Of a stretch of 64,000 nucleotides of DNA, positions 39,798-49,544 are shown in pieces; position 1 is the first letter of the stretch; each line of letters starts with the position of its first letter. This DNA comes from Pseudomonas sp. BGI-2 (GTDB lineage Bacteria; Pseudomonadota; Gammaproteobacteria; Pseudomonadales; Pseudomonadaceae): NCBI RefSeq assembly GCF_004310295.1, contig NZ_SISB01000009.1, positions 62,001 to 126,000 on the forward strand. The letters run 5' to 3'. The notes beneath the pieces are model-generated. The model had not been told where the DNA came from, did no database searches, and was given only the letters and a program-made list of their open reading frames with translations. The translations under genes were made by a program, and so were the position numbers.

Positions 39798-41183
39798 ATG
39801 ATGCTCGACGCCATTCGTTGGGACACCGATCTGATCCGCCGTTACGACCTGGCGGGGCCGCGTTACACCTCTTACCCGACTGCGGTGCAATTTGACGGAC
39901 AAGTCGGCACGTTCGACCTGTTCCACGCCCTGCGCGACAGCCGCAAGGCCCTGCGCCCATTGTCGCTGTACGTGCACGTGCCGTTCTGCGCGAACATTTG
40001 CTACTACTGCGCCTGCAACAAAGTCATCACCAAGGACCGGGGCCGCGCCCTGCCCTACTTGCAGCGCCTTGAGCAGGAAATTCAGCTGATCGCCTGCCAC
40101 CTCGACCCGACGCAAAAAGTCGAACAACTGCACTTCGGCGGCGGCACCCCGACCTTTCTCAGCCACGACGAACTGCGCCAGTTGATGGCTCAGTTGCGCA
40201 AGCACTTCAACCTGCTGGACGACGATTCCGGCGACTACGGCATCGAGATCGATCCTCGCGAAGCCGATTGGTCGACCATGGGCTTGCTCCGCGAGTTGGG
40301 CTTCAACCGGGTCAGCATTGGCCTGCAAGACCTCGATCCGGCAGTGCAACGGGCGGTCAATCGCCTGCAAAGCCTGGAAGAAACCCGCGCCGTGATCGAC
40401 GCCGCCCGGACCCTGCAATTTCGCTCGATCAACATCGACCTGATCTACGGCCTGCCGAAGCAGACACCGGAAAACTTCGCCCGCACGGTCGACGAAGTCA
40501 TCGCGCTGCAACCGGATCGGCTTTCGGTGTTCAACTACGCGCACCTGCCGGAACGCTTCATGCCGCAACGGCGAATAAACAGCAACGAACTGCCGACGCC
40601 GGCGCAGAAACTGGAAATGCTCCAGCGCACCATCGAACAGCTGACCGCTGCCGGTTACCGCTACATCGGCATGGACCACTTCGCCCTGCCCGACGACGAG
40701 TTGGCGATTGCCCAGGAAGAATCGACCCTGCAGCGCAACTTTCAGGGCTACACCACTCACGGTCATTGCGATTTGATCGGCTTGGGGGTGTCGGCAATCA
40801 GTCAGATCGGCGACCTCTACTGCCAGAACAATAGCGACCTGAACCAGTACCAGAATGCCCTCGCCGTCGCGCAATTGGCGACCAGCCGCGGCCTGAAATG
40901 CAACGCCGACGACCGCGTGCGGCGGGCGGTGATTCAGCAGTTGATCTGTACGTTCACCCTGGAGTTCGCGGACATCGAACAGGCCTTCAACATCGATTTT
41001 CGCGGTTACTTCGGTGAACTGTGGCCTCAGCTACTGACCATGGCCGATGACGGATTGATCAGCCTCGACAACGATCGGATCAGCGTACTGCCCGCCGGTC
41101 GCTTGTTGGTGCGCTCGGTGTGCATGGTGTTCGATGCCTATTTGCAACAGCACAATCACCAGCGGTTTTCCCGGGTGATCTGA
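39798..41183 (+). CDS. hemN: Oxygen-independent coproporphyrinogen III oxidase
   Basis: Radical-SAM enzyme making protoporphyrinogen IX without oxygen, for haem supply in low oxygen. The 461 residues include the cluster motif FCANICYYCACNK (CX3CX2C) near residue 60, the SAM site LHFGGGTPTFL and the C-terminal HemN domain. Starts at 39798 and 39801 are adjacent; GGGGGA at 39784-39789 fits the first better. The Anr box upstream ties it to anr, the next gene. Confidence 0.96.
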   Translation: MMLDAIRWDTDLIRRYDLAGPRYTSYPTAVQFDGQVGTFDLFHALRDSRKALRPLSLYVHVPFCANICYYCACNKVITKDRGRALPYLQRLEQEIQLIACHLDPTQKVEQLHFGGGTPTFLSHDELRQLMAQLRKHFNLLDDDSGDYGIEIDPREADWSTMGLLRELGFNRVSIGLQDLDPAVQRAVNRLQSLEETRAVIDAARTLQFRSINIDLIYGLPKQTPENFARTVDEVIALQPDRLSVFNYAHLPERFMPQRRINSNELPTPAQKLEMLQRTIEQLTAAGYRYIGMDHFALPDDELAIAQEESTLQRNFQGYTTHGHCDLIGLGVSAISQIGDLYCQNNSDLNQYQNALAVAQLATSRGLKCNADDRVRRAVIQQLICTFTLEFADIEQAFNIDFRGYFGELWPQLLTMADDGLISLDNDRISVLPAGRLLVRSVCMVFDAYLQQHNHQRFSRVI

Positions 41184-41192
41184 TGGCCGTGA

Positions 41193-41220
41193 AACCTTGC
41201 ACGAGTTCGGATGCAAGGTT
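41193..41220 (+). terminator. Hairpin after hemN
   Basis: AACCTTGCA/TGCAAGGTT stem with 10-base loop starts 10 bases after the hemN stop; a second GGCCGC/GCGGCC hairpin at 41225-41241 precedes CTTTAT. T-runs are short, so termination is uncertain. Confidence 0.45.
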
Positions 41221-41339
41221 ATTGGCCGCCGACCGCGGCCCTTTATCACCATGCGACAAAAACGGCACAAACTGGCCTGAATGTCCTCCCGTGAGTTACC
41301 CTTACGGCTTATGTGTGTTTTCCCACAAGGATTGAAGAA

Positions 41340-42074
41340 ATGTCCGAGCCAGTAAAGCTGCGCGCTCACAGTCAGGCCCATTGCAAGGATTGCAGCCTGG
41401 CCCCCCTCTGCTTGCCACTTTCTCTGAATCTGGAAGACATGGATGCGCTGGACGAGATCGTTAAACGTGGGCGTCCGCTGAAAAAAGGCGAGTTTCTGTT
41501 CCGCCAGGGCGACACCTTCGATTCCGTTTATGCAGTCCGCTCCGGCGCCCTCAAGACCTTCGGCCTTAGCGATGGCGGTGAAGAACAGCTCACCGGTTTC
41601 CACTTGCCGAGCGAACTGGTCGGCCTGTCGGGCATGGACACGGAAAAGCACCCGGTCTCGGCGCAAGCCCTGGAAACCACGTCGGTGTGCGAAATCCCCT
41701 TCGAACGCCTCGACGAACTGGCCCTGCAACTGCCGCAACTGCGCCGTCAGCTGATGCGTGTCATGAGCCGCGAGATTCGCGACGATCAACAAATGATGTT
41801 GCTGCTGTCGAAGAAAACCGCCGACGAGCGCATCGCCACGTTTCTGGTCAACCTCTCGGCACGTTTCCGCGCCCGGGGTTTCTCGGCCAACCAGTTCCGC
41901 CTGAGCATGTCGCGCAACGAAATCGGCAATTACCTGGGCCTGGCGGTGGAAACCGTTTCCCGGGTGTTCACGCGCTTCCAGCAAAACGAGCTGATCGCCG
42001 CCGAAGGCAAGGAAATCCATATCCTCGACCCAATCCAGCTCTGCGCACTGGCCGGTGGCTCACTCGAAGGCTGA
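41340..42074 (+). CDS. anr: Anaerobic transcriptional regulator Anr (FNR family)
   Basis: Oxygen-sensing activator that binds a 4Fe-4S cluster and controls low-oxygen respiration. The 244 residues start [12 protein letters not shown] at 41340. The cluster cysteines are in [11 protein letters not shown] (residues 20, 23, 29) with the fourth in TSVCEIPF. The cAMP-like fold follows and the C-terminal helix-turn-helix has [23 protein letters not shown], whose E-SR recognition residues read TTGAT half-sites. Its predicted sites stand before ccoN2 and hemN here. Confidence 0.97.
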   Translation: MSEPVKLRAHSQAHCKDCSLAPLCLPLSLNLEDMDALDEIVKRGRPLKKGEFLFRQGDTFDSVYAVRSGALKTFGLSDGGEEQLTGFHLPSELVGLSGMDTEKHPVSAQALETTSVCEIPFERLDELALQLPQLRRQLMRVMSREIRDDQQMMLLLSKKTADERIATFLVNLSARFRARGFSANQFRLSMSRNEIGNYLGLAVETVSRVFTRFQQNELIAAEGKEIHILDPIQLCALAGGSLEG

Positions 42075-42153
42075 CGGCAACAATTGCGGCTGAGCGAAAC
42101 GGTTCAGCCGCCGTTATACTGCGACGTTTGCAGCCTGCCAGGACACTTCGACG

Positions 42154-42702
42154 ATGGTCTTCGACTCCTTCGACATCAAATCCCTGATCCGCCCCGTGAT
42201 CGACTTCCCCAAGCCGGGCGTTATCTTTCGCGACATCACGCCGTTGTTCCAGTCGCCTACGGCCCTGCGCCTGGTGATGGACAGCTTCGCTCATCGTTAT
42301 GTCGAAGCAGACTTTACGCATATCGGCGCGATGGATGCCCGTGGTTTCCTGATCGGCTCGGTCCTGGCCTATCAGCTGAACAAGCCGTTGGTGCTGTTCC
42401 GCAAGCAAGGCAAACTGCCAGCCGACGTGCTGGCCGAGGGCTATGCCACCGAATACGGCGAAGCCTTCCTCGAAGTGCACGCCGACAGCCTGTGCGAAGG
42501 TGACTCGGTGGTGATGTTTGATGATTTGATCGCCACCGGCGGTACGCTGATTGCGGCGGCGAACCTGATTCGGCGCATGGGCGCGCGGATTCATGAAGCG
42601 GCGGCGATTATTGATCTGCCGGAGCTGGGTGGGTCGCAGCGGCTGAAAGAGATGGGGATTCCGACTTTTTGCCTGACGCAGTTTGCATTGAGCGAGAAGT
42701 AA
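42154..42702 (+). CDS. apt: Adenine phosphoribosyltransferase
   Basis: Purine salvage enzyme making AMP from adenine and PRPP. The 182 residues carry the PRPP loop [17 protein letters not shown] and the N-terminal [17 protein letters not shown] typical of Apt. The ATG at 42154 gives the usual start. It follows anr with about 80 bases between, and a REP pair follows it. Confidence 0.96.
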   Translation: MVFDSFDIKSLIRPVIDFPKPGVIFRDITPLFQSPTALRLVMDSFAHRYVEADFTHIGAMDARGFLIGSVLAYQLNKPLVLFRKQGKLPADVLAEGYATEYGEAFLEVHADSLCEGDSVVMFDDLIATGGTLIAAANLIRRMGARIHEAAAIIDLPELGGSQRLKEMGIPTFCLTQFALSEK

Positions 42703-42714
42703 GCGGCGTCCTCA

Positions 42715-42820
42715 CTGACGCCTTCGCGGGCAAGCCTCGCTCCTACAAGATTAGAGTTGTGTCGAAAATTCGGCCCTAACAGAAATTCGTAGGAGCGAGG
42801 CTTGCCCGCGAAAGCGTCAG
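42715..42820. repeat. REP inverted pair (taggagcgaggcttgcccgcgaa type)
   Basis: Arms 42715-42746 and about 42789-42820 between the convergent apt and acyl-CoA dehydrogenase genes. Confidence 0.88.
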
Positions 42821-42835
42821 CCGCCACACCCAGGA

Positions 42836-43984
42836 TTAAAGCCCCATCTGTTTACTGATGATCTCGTTCATCACTTCCCGCGTCCCGCCACCAATCGACA
42901 GAATCCGGTTATCCCGATACAGCCGCTCCACCAGACTCTCGCGCATGTAACCGAGACCGCCGAGGATCTGCACCGCATCCGTCGTAATCCGGTCAGCCGT
43001 GTCGGTGGCGAAATTCTTGGCCATGGAAATCTCCTTGATCACGCTCTGCCCCGCCGCCATTTTCGCCGCCTGACGGTAAGTAAACTCCCGTGATACCTCC
43101 AATGCCGTGGCCATTTCCGCGAGGCGGTGTTTAAGCACCTGGAACTTGCCGATGGGTTTGCCAAAGGCTTCGCGCTGACGCGCCCATTTCAGGCTTTCCT
43201 CCAGCGCCAGCTGCGCCGTCATGTTGGCCATCAACGCCAGCGCCAGGCGTTCGCTCTGGAAGTTGCCCATGATGCAGGCGAAGCCCATGTTCTCGGCGCC
43301 GATCAGATTTCCCACAGGCACCCGGCAATCGTCGAAGAACAATTCGGCCGTGTCCGACGCCCACCAGCCCATTTTCTTCAACTGACGACCGACGGTGAAA
43401 CCGGGCGTGCTCTTTTCGATCAGCAGCAGACTGATGCCTCCGAAACCCGGCTCGCCCGTGCGCACCGCAACGGTGTAGAAATCGGCGCGGACGCCACTGG
43501 TGATAAAGGTCTTACTGCCGCTGACCCTGTAAAAGTCGCCGTCACGCACAGCACGGGTTTGCAGATTGGCCACATCGGAGCCGCCGCTGGGCTCGGTGAC
43601 GGCCAGGGCGCTGATCTTCTCGCCGGCCAGCACTTGCGGGACGACACGATCACGGACTTCAGGCCTGGCCCATTTGAGAATCGGCGGCAGTCCGATGTCC
43701 AGTGAACCGAGGCCGGCCACCAGACCGCCGGAACCACAGCGCATCAGCTCTTCGCTGGCAGCGACCTTGGCGAAGAGATCACCTTCGTGGCTGCCGCCCA
43801 GGGATTCGGGATAGCCAATGCCCAAAATCCCCGCCATACCGGCCTTGAGATAGAGCTCGCGGGGAAAGCTTTCAGCTTCTTCCCACTGATCAATGTCCGG
43901 AAGAATCTCACGCTCGACGAAACGTCTGACGCTGTCGCGGACCAATTGGTGGCTGGGATCGAAGTATTCCTGAAAGGCAGGCAT
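42836..43984 (-). CDS. Acyl-CoA dehydrogenase
   Basis: FAD enzyme of 382 residues that introduces the alpha-beta double bond in acyl-CoA. The layout is standard: N-terminal helical part, ALAVTEPSGGSDVANLQTRA near residue 130 (FAD contact), VSGSKTFITSG, middle beta domain and C-terminal helices with the ILGGLGYMRE and NRILSIGGGTREVM motifs; the expected catalytic base position falls in RLYRDNRI. Substrate chain length cannot be read. It stands alone between two REP pairs, with no electron-transfer flavoprotein gene nearby. Confidence 0.92.
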   Translation of the reverse strand: MPAFQEYFDPSHQLVRDSVRRFVEREILPDIDQWEEAESFPRELYLKAGMAGILGIGYPESLGGSHEGDLFAKVAASEELMRCGSGGLVAGLGSLDIGLPPILKWARPEVRDRVVPQVLAGEKISALAVTEPSGGSDVANLQTRAVRDGDFYRVSGSKTFITSGVRADFYTVAVRTGEPGFGGISLLLIEKSTPGFTVGRQLKKMGWWASDTAELFFDDCRVPVGNLIGAENMGFACIMGNFQSERLALALMANMTAQLALEESLKWARQREAFGKPIGKFQVLKHRLAEMATALEVSREFTYRQAAKMAAGQSVIKEISMAKNFATDTADRITTDAVQILGGLGYMRESLVERLYRDNRILSIGGGTREVMNEIISKQMGL

Positions 43985-44074
43985 CGGCGAGCTCCACTGA
44001 AGGTTCAGCGAAGTTAACCGAGCGCTTGCTTGGTTTTCAATAGAATTGTGTGAATCAGATAGACCGAGGCGCGG

Positions 44075-44144
44075 CCTTCGCGGGCAAGCCTCGCTCCTAC
44101 AGAAGGGCCGGTGACCCTGTAGGAGCGAGGCTTGCCCGCGAAGG
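44075..44144. repeat. REP inverted pair (taggagcgaggcttgcccgcgaa type)
   Basis: Perfect arms of about 27 bases at 44075-44101 and 44118-44144, between recR and the acyl-CoA dehydrogenase gene. Confidence 0.9.
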
Positions 44145-44165
44145 CGTCAGTGCAGACACCACAAA

Positions 44166-44768
44166 TTACAAAGCGATCGGCTTACGCCCCGCAAACGAAT
44201 GCGCCAATGTCCCGCCATCCACCAGTTCCAGCTCACCCCCCAACGGCACCCCGTGGGCGATACGCGAAGCAACCAGGCCTTTATTGCTCAGCAACTGGGC
44301 GATGTAATGCGCCGTCGCCTCACCTTCCACGGTCGGGTTGGTGGCCAGGATGACTTCAGTAAATGTGCCTGCCTCTTCGATCCGCGCCAGGAGCTGCGGA
44401 ATACCGATGGCCTCCGGCCCCAGCCCGTCGAGCGGCGAGAGATGTCCCTTGAGCACAAAGTAGCGACCCCGGAAACCGGTCTGCTCCACGGCGTACACAT
44501 CCATCGGACCTTCCACCACGCAGAGCAAGGTGTCATCACGACGAGTATCGGAACATTGCGGGCAGAGGTCGTCTTCGGTCAGCGTGCGGCATAACCGGCA
44601 ATGGCCCACCCCTTCCATCGCCTGGCTCAGTGCCGACGCCAGTCGCGAACCACCGCTGCGATCACGCTCAAGCAGTTGCAGCGCCATGCGCTGAGCAGTT
44701 TTCTGACCGACACCCGGCAAAATTCGCAGGGCATCGATCAGTTGGCGAATCAAAGGGCTGAAGCTCAT
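44166..44768 (-). CDS. recR: Recombination mediator protein RecR
   Basis: A 200-residue component of the RecFOR pathway that helps load RecA at gaps. An N-terminal helix-hairpin-helix ([17 protein letters not shown]), a zinc finger CRLCRTL...CPQCSD near residues 57-72, and a Toprim domain with VVEGPMDV are all present. The C-terminal Walker B-like region [10 protein letters not shown] is normal. It is the same strand as ybaB and dnaX but separated from them by an oxidoreductase gene. Confidence 0.96.
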   Translation of the reverse strand: MSFSPLIRQLIDALRILPGVGQKTAQRMALQLLERDRSGGSRLASALSQAMEGVGHCRLCRTLTEDDLCPQCSDTRRDDTLLCVVEGPMDVYAVEQTGFRGRYFVLKGHLSPLDGLGPEAIGIPQLLARIEEAGTFTEVILATNPTVEGEATAHYIAQLLSNKGLVASRIAHGVPLGGELELVDGGTLAHSFAGRKPIAL

Positions 44769-44833
44769 GGGGAAACGTCCGACAAAACAACGAGACGCGG
44801 TTTATACCCGCGCCTCGGATTAGCGTCAATTAT

Positions 44834-45868
44834 TCAGTCCTGAGCGACCCGAACCACCAGTTTGCCAAAGTTGCGTCCTTCCAGCAGACCGATGAAGGCC
44901 TCGGGTGCATTTTCAAGGCCATCGACCAAGTCTTCGCGGAACTTGACCTTGCCGTCTCGCACCCACGGCGCCATGGCGCTGACGAACTCCGGCTGACGAT
45001 CACCGTAGTCGTCGAACACGATAAAGCCCTGGATTCGTACGCGCTTGGTCAGCAACGTGCGCTGCAATTGCGGCAGGCGATCCGGGCCGGTCGGGGCTTC
45101 GTGGGCGTTGTAGGAAGCGATGAGGCCGCACAGTGGAATCCGCGCCTTGGCATTGAGCAGCGGCACCACCGCGTCGAACACCTTGCCGCCGACGTTTTCG
45201 TAGTAAATATCGATGCCCTCGGAGCACGCCTGCGCCAGTTCATCGGCGAAGCTCGGGCTCTTGTGGTCGACGCAGGCATCGAATCCCAATTCCTCCACCA
45301 CGTAGCGGCATTTTTCCGCGCCGCCCGCCACGCCAACCACGCGCAGGCCTTTGATCTTCGCCACCTGGCCGACCACCGAGCCCACTGCGCCCGAGGCGGC
45401 CGCGACCACCAGGGTTTCGCCAGCGTTGGGCTGGCCGATATCCATCAGGCCCATGTACGCGGTCATGCCCGGCATGCCCAGCACACCCAGGGCCATTGAT
45501 GGGGTCGGCAAACCGCTCGGCACCGGAATGATGTTGCGGCCATCGCTGATGCTGTGGCTCTGCCAACCGGTGGCGCCCACCACTACGTCGCCTTCGTGGA
45601 ACTTCGGATTCAGCGAGCGCTCGACGCGGCTGACAGCGCCACCGGTCATCACCTCGCCGATTTCTACCGGCGCGGCGTAGGACGGCGCGTCACTCATGCG
45701 ACCGCGCATGTAGGGGTCCAGCGACAGGTATTGAGTCTTGAGCAGGACCTGGCCGTCGGCCAGGTCTGGCAACGCGACCCGCTCCAGGCGGAAATTCTCC
45801 GGCGTCGGCGCACCTGTAGGGCGGGACGCCAGGACGATACGTTGGTTGAGGGTCAATGCGTCTGGCAT
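44834..45868 (-). CDS. NADP-dependent oxidoreductase, MDR family (leukotriene B4 dehydrogenase-like)
   Basis: A 344-residue medium-chain reductase without the zinc ligands. It has YLSLDPYMRGRM near the N terminus, the nucleotide-binding loop AAASGAVGSVVGQVAK near residue 160, and YYENVGGKVFDAV, which define the curcumin reductase/PTGR-like group. These reduce alpha-beta unsaturated carbonyls with NADPH. Substrate unknown. It sits between recR and ybaB on the same strand, 65 bases before recR. Confidence 0.9.
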   Translation of the reverse strand: MPDALTLNQRIVLASRPTGAPTPENFRLERVALPDLADGQVLLKTQYLSLDPYMRGRMSDAPSYAAPVEIGEVMTGGAVSRVERSLNPKFHEGDVVVGATGWQSHSISDGRNIIPVPSGLPTPSMALGVLGMPGMTAYMGLMDIGQPNAGETLVVAAASGAVGSVVGQVAKIKGLRVVGVAGGAEKCRYVVEELGFDACVDHKSPSFADELAQACSEGIDIYYENVGGKVFDAVVPLLNAKARIPLCGLIASYNAHEAPTGPDRLPQLQRTLLTKRVRIQGFIVFDDYGDRQPEFVSAMAPWVRDGKVKFREDLVDGLENAPEAFIGLLEGRNFGKLVVRVAQD

Positions 45869-45967
45869 GTGAGCGTCTCCTTTGATCGATGAATTCGGCG
45901 GTATAGGGGAGCAGACCTTTGTGGTGGCAGGGCGTTCGATGTTTCGTCAGTTGTGCCGAGGTGAATT

Positions 45968-46034
45968 CTTCGCGGGCAAGCCTCGCTCCTACAGGAGTTC
46001 GCGATCCCATGTATGAGCGAGGCTTGCCCGCGAA
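45968..46034. repeat. REP inverted pair (taggagcgaggcttgcccgcgaa type)
   Basis: Arms 45968-45993 and 46010-46034 with one mismatch, between ybaB and the oxidoreductase gene. Confidence 0.85.
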
Positions 46035-46072
46035 GGCTGCCTAACGGGCACCGTGTTTCCAACTGGCAGAAA

Positions 46073-46106
46073 CAAAAATGCCAGGCGCGATGCCTGGCAT
46101 TTTTTT
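46073..46106. terminator. Terminator of dnaX-ybaB
   Basis: Stem ATGCCAGGC/GCCTGGCAT with A-run before and T-run after; leftward it ends ybaB 28 bases after the stop. Confidence 0.85.
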
Positions 46107-46133
46107 GTAGCTCATTCGATACGCTTTGGCGAA

Positions 46134-46472
46134 TCAGAACGGCAGTTTCATACCCGGCGGCAGTTGCATGCCAGCGGTCATGTTGCCCATCTTGTCCTGG
46201 CTGTTGGCTTCGATCTTGCGCACGGCGTCGTTGACGGCGGCAGCGAACACCGCTTCCAGCATCTCTTTGTCGTCTTCGCTCAGGCCTTCAACCAGGCTTG
46301 GGTCGATGGTCACGCGCTTGACGTCGTGACGACCGGTCATCACCACGGTGACCATATCGCCGCCGGCTTTACCGGTGACTTCGGCGTTGGCCAGTTCTTC
46401 CTGCATCTTGGCCATTTTTTCCTGCATCTGCTGCGCCTGCTTCATCAGGCCGGCCATGCCACCTTTCATCAT
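46134..46472 (-). CDS. Nucleoid-associated protein YbaB/EbfC
   Basis: A 112-residue DNA-binding protein starting [20 protein letters not shown], with C-terminal [15 protein letters not shown], both family signatures. It forms dimers that bind DNA as tweezers. GAGGTG 7 bases before the ATG at 46472 supports this start over the in-frame GTG at 46481. It follows dnaX by 67 bases on the same strand. Confidence 0.94.
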   Translation of the reverse strand: MMKGGMAGLMKQAQQMQEKMAKMQEELANAEVTGKAGGDMVTVVMTGRHDVKRVTIDPSLVEGLSEDDKEMLEAVFAAAVNDAVRKIEANSQDKMGNMTAGMQLPPGMKLPF

Positions 46473-46539
46473 GGGAATCACCTCAAAAGTACTTGGATTT
46501 AAACAGCGCCCGGCCCTTGAGGCCGAACGCCTTCAGTTA

Positions 46540-48627
46540 TTAGCCCTGACTGACCAGGGCTTCGACAGGTTCAATAGTATCGTTACGGACCACCGCACCG
46601 AACTGCTGCATCATTTGCTGGATGAACGGATCACCGTGGATTGACTCCTCGGCCTCGCGCTGACGGTTGACGCGGCGCCGAGACGCGGCCTGGGCCGGGG
46701 TTTCCTGCTCAGGCTTGATCAGCTCCATGGTCAGGGTCAGCGTACGCCCGTGAAACTGGTTCAAAGCATCGTTGAGACGACGTTGCTGGGTCGCATTGAA
46801 CAAGGCGCTGTGGGCCGGGTCCAGGTGCAACAGCCAGTTGTCGCCATCGACAGCGATCAGGGTGCAGTTGGCGGCGATGCTGCCGGTCATGCCCGAGATC
46901 GGCAATTTCGGGAACAGCTCCAGCCATTGCAGGGCCAGACCGGTGGCGGGCATGGCGGCCGGCTCAGGCTCGGGTTCCGGCGCGGGTTCGGCGGCGTGTT
47001 CGCTGGCCAGTTCATCGAGGTAGCTGTAAGCCGAATCCATGTCCGGCTCGATGTAATCTTCGTCCAGCGGCGGCTCGTCATCCAGGTCCACGCCCGGCGT
47101 GGCGGCGTCGACGTCGGCCACCGACGGCTCCGGGATCGGCGCCGCGGCCCACTCCGGCGCGTCCGGCACCACGCTGTCAGGCGTCGGCAACGGCATGGGC
47201 GGCAGATCGGGTTGTTCGCTGGCGGTTTCCAGAACCGGCTCGACGGCGGGTTGCTGGACGGGCTCCGGCTCGACCGGGTCATTCCACGGCAAGTCGACCA
47301 CCGCTTCGACCGCGACAGGCTCAACCACAGGCTCGGCCATGACAACGGGCGCAACCGGTTCAGGCTCTGGAGCAGGAACCGCCGCAGCGACGGGTTCAGG
47401 CACAGGCGCAGGGGCAACGGGGGCAACTGCCGCAGCGACTACCGGCGCCACAACCGGTGCGGCAGCCACTGAATTTGCGGAATCAACTGTGGCCTGGCTG
47501 ATCCCCACTGGCTTTAGCGGTTGCCTCGGGGCGTCCGCGGTGTCCGCCGGTCGGAACGCGAGCATTCGCAGCAAGACCATTTCGAAGCCACCACGGGGGT
47601 CCGGCGCCAGCGGCAAGTCGCGGCGGCCGATCAGGCCCATCTGGTAATAGAACTGCACATCTTCGGCCGGCAGTGCCTGGGCCAGTGCCAGCACCCGATC
47701 GCGGTCGCCGTGACCGTTGTCGACGCCTTCAGGCAACGCCTGGGCGATGGCGACACGGTGCAGCACGTTGAGAATTTCCGAGAGCACGCCGTTCCAGTCC
47801 GGGCCTTGTTCGGCCAGATGGCGGACGGCTTCGAGCAAGGCCTTGGCGTCGCCTTCGATCAACGAGTGCAGAACGTCGTAGACCTGACCATGGTCGAGTG
47901 TGCCGAGCATCGCCCGCACGTCGGCGGCCATGACCTTGCCTTCACCGAAGGCGATGGCCTGGTCGGTCAGGCTCATGGCGTCACGCATCGAGCCGTCGGC
48001 GGCGCGGCCCAGCAGCCACAGTGCATCGTCTTCGAACGGCACGTTCTCGACGCCCAGCACGTGGGTCAAATGCTCGACCACGCGTTCCGGGGTCATGTTC
48101 TTCAGGGAGAACTGCAAGCAACGCGAAAGAATGGTTGCAGGAAGTTTCTGCGGGTCGGTCGTCGCCAGGATGAACTTGACGTAGGGCGGCGGTTCTTCAA
48201 GGGTTTTCAACAGCGCATTGAAGGAATGGCTGGAGAGCATGTGCACTTCGTCGATCAGGTAGACCTTGAAGCGCCCGCGGCTCGGCGCGTATTGCACGTT
48301 ATCGAGCAGCTCACGGGTGTCTTCGACCTTGGTCCGGCTCGCGGCGTCGATCTCGATCAGGTCGACAAAGCGGCCTTCATCGATCTCGCGGCACACCGAA
48401 CACTCGCCGCAGGGCGTCGAAGTGATACCTGTTTCACAGTTCAGGCATTTGGCGATGATGCGCGCGATGGTGGTCTTGCCGACCCCGCGCGTACCGGTGA
48501 ACAGGTACGCGTGGTGCAGCCGCTGGCTGTCCAAGGCATTGATCAGAGCCTTGAGCACATGGGTCTGGCCGACCATTTCGCGGAACGAGCGCGGACGCCA
48601 TTTACGTGCAAGAACCTGATAACTCAT
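46540..48627 (-). CDS. dnaX: DNA polymerase III tau/gamma subunit
   Basis: Clamp-loader ATPase of 695 residues. MSYQVLARKWRPRSFREMVGQ is the family start; Walker A GTRGVGKT, the zinc cysteines (CLNCE...CGECSVC), Walker B LIDEVHML and the sensor LLKTLEEPP follow in the first 200 residues. Domain III ends near residue 360. A long Ala/Pro/Glu/Val-rich linker (about residues 370-570) then leads to the tau-specific C-terminal part, which binds the polymerase and helicase. I saw no AAAAAAG-type slippery site, so production of a separate gamma is not predicted from sequence. The ATG at 48627 is chosen by the family start. Confidence 0.95.
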   Translation of the reverse strand: MSYQVLARKWRPRSFREMVGQTHVLKALINALDSQRLHHAYLFTGTRGVGKTTIARIIAKCLNCETGITSTPCGECSVCREIDEGRFVDLIEIDAASRTKVEDTRELLDNVQYAPSRGRFKVYLIDEVHMLSSHSFNALLKTLEEPPPYVKFILATTDPQKLPATILSRCLQFSLKNMTPERVVEHLTHVLGVENVPFEDDALWLLGRAADGSMRDAMSLTDQAIAFGEGKVMAADVRAMLGTLDHGQVYDVLHSLIEGDAKALLEAVRHLAEQGPDWNGVLSEILNVLHRVAIAQALPEGVDNGHGDRDRVLALAQALPAEDVQFYYQMGLIGRRDLPLAPDPRGGFEMVLLRMLAFRPADTADAPRQPLKPVGISQATVDSANSVAAAPVVAPVVAAAVAPVAPAPVPEPVAAAVPAPEPEPVAPVVMAEPVVEPVAVEAVVDLPWNDPVEPEPVQQPAVEPVLETASEQPDLPPMPLPTPDSVVPDAPEWAAAPIPEPSVADVDAATPGVDLDDEPPLDEDYIEPDMDSAYSYLDELASEHAAEPAPEPEPEPAAMPATGLALQWLELFPKLPISGMTGSIAANCTLIAVDGDNWLLHLDPAHSALFNATQQRRLNDALNQFHGRTLTLTMELIKPEQETPAQAASRRRVNRQREAEESIHGDPFIQQMMQQFGAVVRNDTIEPVEALVSQG

Positions 48628-48772
48628 CGAAAACCGTCGCAACGAAGGAACAGAAGCGGCTAATGCTAGCGGAGCAAGGCCAAAATTGCATCCGGCGCGC
48701 TCGTCTAATCTGGCTGAGATGCACTTTGCGGGGCTTTTAATCGGCTCAGGTTTGCGATGTACCGGAGCGTTT

Positions 48773-49524
48773 ATGCGTTTTGCCTCGGGGGCACCGCTGT
48801 GGATAAGCCTGGACGTCGCCGCCGCCGAAGCGCCGCTGCGTTTCGTGGTGCCCGACAGTTGGGCGATGCCGATGGTGCAGCTGGAGCGCGGGCAAGTGAC
48901 CCAAGGCATCCTGTTCGACGTGATGCTGAGCCTCGCGACCCAGGTCGGCGTGCCGGCCGAATTCCATGTACTGCCGCGGGCCCGGGTGCAAAACGCCATG
49001 GAACACGGCGAGGTCGATGTCCGCTGCTATGCCGCGCAGTCCTGGTTGCCGAATCAGTCCGGAGACTACATCTGGAGCATTCCGCTGTGGTTTCAGCGCG
49101 ACATGCTGATCAGCCGGCAAGATCCGCAGCCCTCGGTGGTGCCTGCGAGCTTGTCGCGACAACCCATCGGTACCGTGCTCGGTTACTCCTACCAACGCTG
49201 CAACCGCTGTTCGATGCCGACCGACTGCACCGCGAAGACGCGCGCAACCAGGAACAGGTGCTGGAAAAACTCCACGCGGGGCGCTATCGCTATGCCGTGA
49301 GTAACCAATGGACACTGGACTGGTTCAATCAACGCCTGTTGCCCGGCCAGCAACTCAAAGGCGTGGCGGTGTTGCAGGAACAAATTGTGGGGTGCTACGT
49401 GCGCAACGACCCCAAGGTGCCGGTGCAACGTATATTGCGCACGTTGCTGCGGATGAAAATGTCGGGGGAGATTGATGACATTATCCGGCTCTATATTGGA
49501 AACGAACCCGAAGCCAACCCATAA
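48773..49524 (+). pseudogene. Periplasmic solute-binding protein-like gene with a one-base frameshift
   Basis: Two overlapping frames together make one protein of about 250 residues. The first runs from MRFASGAPLW to VLGYSYQ. The second takes over from LQPLFDADRLHREDARNQEQ and ends EPEANP at 49524. One missing C in the cc at about 49192-49193 (tacca for taccca) explains the break and would restore SYPTLQPLF. The family is the type 3 periplasmic binding domain (VVPDSWAMPMVQLE, LPRARVQNAMEHGEVDVR), here probably an orphan secreted protein. The truncated reading frame would stop at 49300. It may be a real pseudogene or a sequencing error. It is divergent from dnaX. Confidence 0.8.
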
Positions 49525-49544
49525 CCTGTGGTGATCACAAGACT

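Noticed and set aside
46540..48627. Programmed frameshift for the gamma subunit in dnaX
   Set aside because: No A-AAA-AAG-like slippery heptamer was seen in the linker region.
48628..48999. An N-terminal extension of DnaX
   Set aside because: It overlaps the divergent binding-protein gene, and DnaX begins at MSYQVLARKWRP.
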